Assembly: GCA_002431545.1 (NCBI GenBank)
Contig: DJFY01000014.1
Coordinates: 6,500 to 21,928 of the forward strand
Reading direction: 5' to 3'
DNA: 15,429 nt
Source: Cellvibrionales bacterium UBA5860
GTDB taxonomy: Bacteria > Pseudomonadota > Gammaproteobacteria > Pseudomonadales > Porticoccaceae
Part shown: in pieces, positions 14,710 through 15,429 of the stretch
Layout of the letters: each line of letters begins with the position of its first letter
Numbering within the stretch: the first letter of the stretch is position 1
Notes under the pieces: generated by a model
Database searches by the model: none
Told to the model about the DNA's origin: nothing
The model's input: the letters and a program-made list of their open reading frames with translations, nothing else
Translations under genes and position numbers: made by a program

Positions 14710-14723
14710 GTGTATGCAAACAC
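14710..14723. promoter_or_regulatory. 14-bp near-palindrome GTGTATGCAAACAC, possible operator
   Basis: The arms GTGT-TGCA-ACAC are symmetric; only the A/A pair at positions 5 and 10 breaks the symmetry. It lies about 120 bp upstream of comF and 250 bp upstream of bioB. No known consensus is recognised. Confidence 0.3.
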
Positions 14724-14763
14724 ATATCAGCCTATACCAGCACCAGTTTACGCCAGTCGATGT

Positions 14764-14795
14764 GAAGCCGAGCGCCGCGAACCGGCTTCTCCGGT
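14764..14795 (+). other. Overlapping alternative hairpins
   Basis: GAAGCCG (14764-14770) can pair with CGGCTTC (14783-14789). ACCGG (14781-14785) can instead pair with CCGGT (14791-14795). The two stems share bases, so they exclude each other, an arrangement seen in attenuators. No T run follows directly, so it is not a standard terminator. Confidence 0.3.
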
Positions 14796-14824
14796 CGTGC
14801 TGGTTGTGTCTTCATTTTATAGTC

Positions 14825-14856
14825 GCGTTAACCTGAATTCCTAATCGAGTTGACAC
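14825..14856 (+). promoter_or_regulatory. Candidate BirA-type operator overlapping the bioB -35 box
   Basis: GCGTTAACC (14825-14833), a 14-bp spacer and AGTTGACAC (14848-14856) form an imperfect inverted repeat resembling the TTGTNAACC-N14-16-GGTTNACAA pattern bound by the biotin protein ligase/repressor BirA. Each half matches at about 6 of 9 positions. The right half contains the TTGACA of the promoter, so binding would block RNA polymerase. Its position upstream of bioB fits biotin repression; the match is only moderate. Confidence 0.4.
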
Positions 14857-14879
14857 GGCTCGAGAGCATGCCGGATCAT
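14850..14879 (+). promoter_or_regulatory. Candidate sigma-70 promoter of bioB
   Basis: A perfect -35 box TTGACA (14850-14855) is followed after 18 bp by GATCAT (14874-14879), a 4-of-6 match to TATAAT. Transcription would start near 14886, leaving a leader of about 85 nt before the bioB ATG. Confidence 0.45.
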
Positions 14880-14971
14880 AGGTTCGTGAGCCGGGGCGTA
14901 AAGCAGGTTTGTCCGCGGTTGTTGATCCAGTTTAATACCAGATCCATAAGTTAATTTCAGCAGGAGTGGCT

Positions 14972-15429
14972 ATGACCTCAGTTCGTCACGATTGGAGCGG
15001 TGCCGAAGTACGGGCTTTGTTTGAGCTGCCCTTCAACGATCTTTTATTTCAGGCGCAGGCGGTGCACCGAGCGCATTTTGACCCCAACCGGGTGCAAATC
15101 AGTACACTGCTGTCGATCAAAACCGGCGCCTGCCCGGAGGATTGCAAATATTGTCCCCAGAGCGGTATTTACAATACCGGCCTCGAAAAGGAAAAGCTCC
15201 TGGAGCTGGAGCGGGTGCTTGAAGAAGCGCAGGCGGCCCGGGCCAGCGGCGCTACGCGCTTTTGTATGGGTGCCGCCTGGCGCTCGCCGCGCGAAAAGGA
15301 CATGCCCCACGTGCTCAACATGGTGCGCGAGGTAAAAGCCCTGGGCATGGAAACCTGTATGACCCTGGGCATGTTGACGCAGGAACAGGCGGGACAACTG
15401 GCTGAGGCCGGACTCGACTACTACAACCA
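14972..15429 (+). CDS. bioB: Biotin synthase BioB, N-terminal part (3' end outside window)
   Basis: The first 152 residues of biotin synthase are present; the gene continues past the window edge. BioB is a radical-SAM enzyme that inserts sulfur into dethiobiotin, the last step of biotin synthesis. The 4Fe-4S motif CPEDCKYC gives Cys54, Cys58 and Cys61, set in LLSIKTGACPEDCKYCPQSG. Cys98 (RFCMGAAWR) and Cys129 (METCMTLGML) match the first two ligands of the sacrificial 2Fe-2S cluster. The start ATG has AGGAG 5 nt upstream. The open frame that starts at 15000 on the same strand is a shadow of this gene. In relatives bioB is followed by bioF and other bio genes, which would lie outside the window. 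Confidence 0.96.
   Translation, partial: MTSVRHDWSGAEVRALFELPFNDLLFQAQAVHRAHFDPNRVQISTLLSIKTGACPEDCKYCPQSGIYNTGLEKEKLLELERVLEEAQAARASGATRFCMGAAWRSPREKDMPHVLNMVREVKALGMETCMTLGMLTQEQAGQLAEAGLDYYN

Larger units (their letters stand above)
14593..14971. other. comF-bioB intergenic region with several candidate regulatory elements
   Basis: This 379-bp divergent region must hold the promoters of both comF and bioB. Going from comF to bioB it contains two 9-bp direct repeats (14628-14657), a 14-bp near-palindrome (14710-14723), two overlapping, mutually exclusive hairpins (14764-14795), and a promoter-like -35 with a BirA-like inverted repeat (14825-14879). No tRNA or convincing small ORF was found; a 28-codon frame at 14868-14954 has no ribosome site. 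Confidence 0.6.

Noticed and set aside
14868..14954. 28-codon upstream ORF in the bioB leader
   Set aside because: It has no ribosome site and begins upstream of the predicted transcription start.

Overview
The window looks like chromosomal DNA of a gammaproteobacterium. The strongest pointers are gene order and protein family. rsmI lies divergent from lpoA-yraN-diaA-dolP, the same neighbourhood as E. coli yraL-yraM-yraN-yraO-yraP. efp lies divergent from epmB and is followed by epmA. comF lies divergent from bioB. I cannot name the species. The first ~2.6 kb (polysaccharide genes) is visibly richer in A+T than the rest.

Layout. (1) 1-2629, plus strand: the 3' end of a DegT/DnrJ/EryC1/StrS sugar aminotransferase, a 301-bp gap, then a WbpM/FlaA1-type nucleotide-sugar 4,6-dehydratase. 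This looks like the end of an O-antigen or capsule cluster. (2) 2647-5773, minus strand: acetoacetyl-CoA synthetase, an exported cyclophilin-type prolyl isomerase and a divergent CinA-like protein, arranged as a tight operon. (3) 5897-9421, minus strand: lpoA, yraN, a diaA-like gene and dolP, a cell-envelope and replication-timing operon. (4) 9432-10265, plus strand: rsmI, whose start codon is only 10 bp from that of lpoA. (5) 10250-12882: the EF-P modification set, with epmB on minus, efp on plus, and epmA on plus behind efp. EF-P carries the modifiable Lys34. (6) 12946-14592, minus strand: comF followed by cysE. (7) 14972-15429, plus strand: the 5' part of bioB, behind a 379-bp intergenic region with a consensus -35 box, a BirA-like inverted repeat and other palindromes.

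The most notable observation is in epmA. Its conserved N-terminus (from ATG 11915) and the rest of the protein lie in two different frames that meet at a run of nine T. One extra T, or a -1 shift on the in-phase heptamer T TTT TTA (11995-12001), restores a protein of about 322 aa that aligns without gaps across the joint with known EpmA. The cause may be a homopolymer sequencing error, a real mutation, transcriptional slippage or ribosomal frameshifting; the sequence alone cannot decide.

No tRNA, rRNA, CRISPR array, insertion sequence, prophage or obvious defence system was seen. Apart from the epmA frame problem and some candidate regulatory sites, most of the window is ordinary housekeeping sequence.
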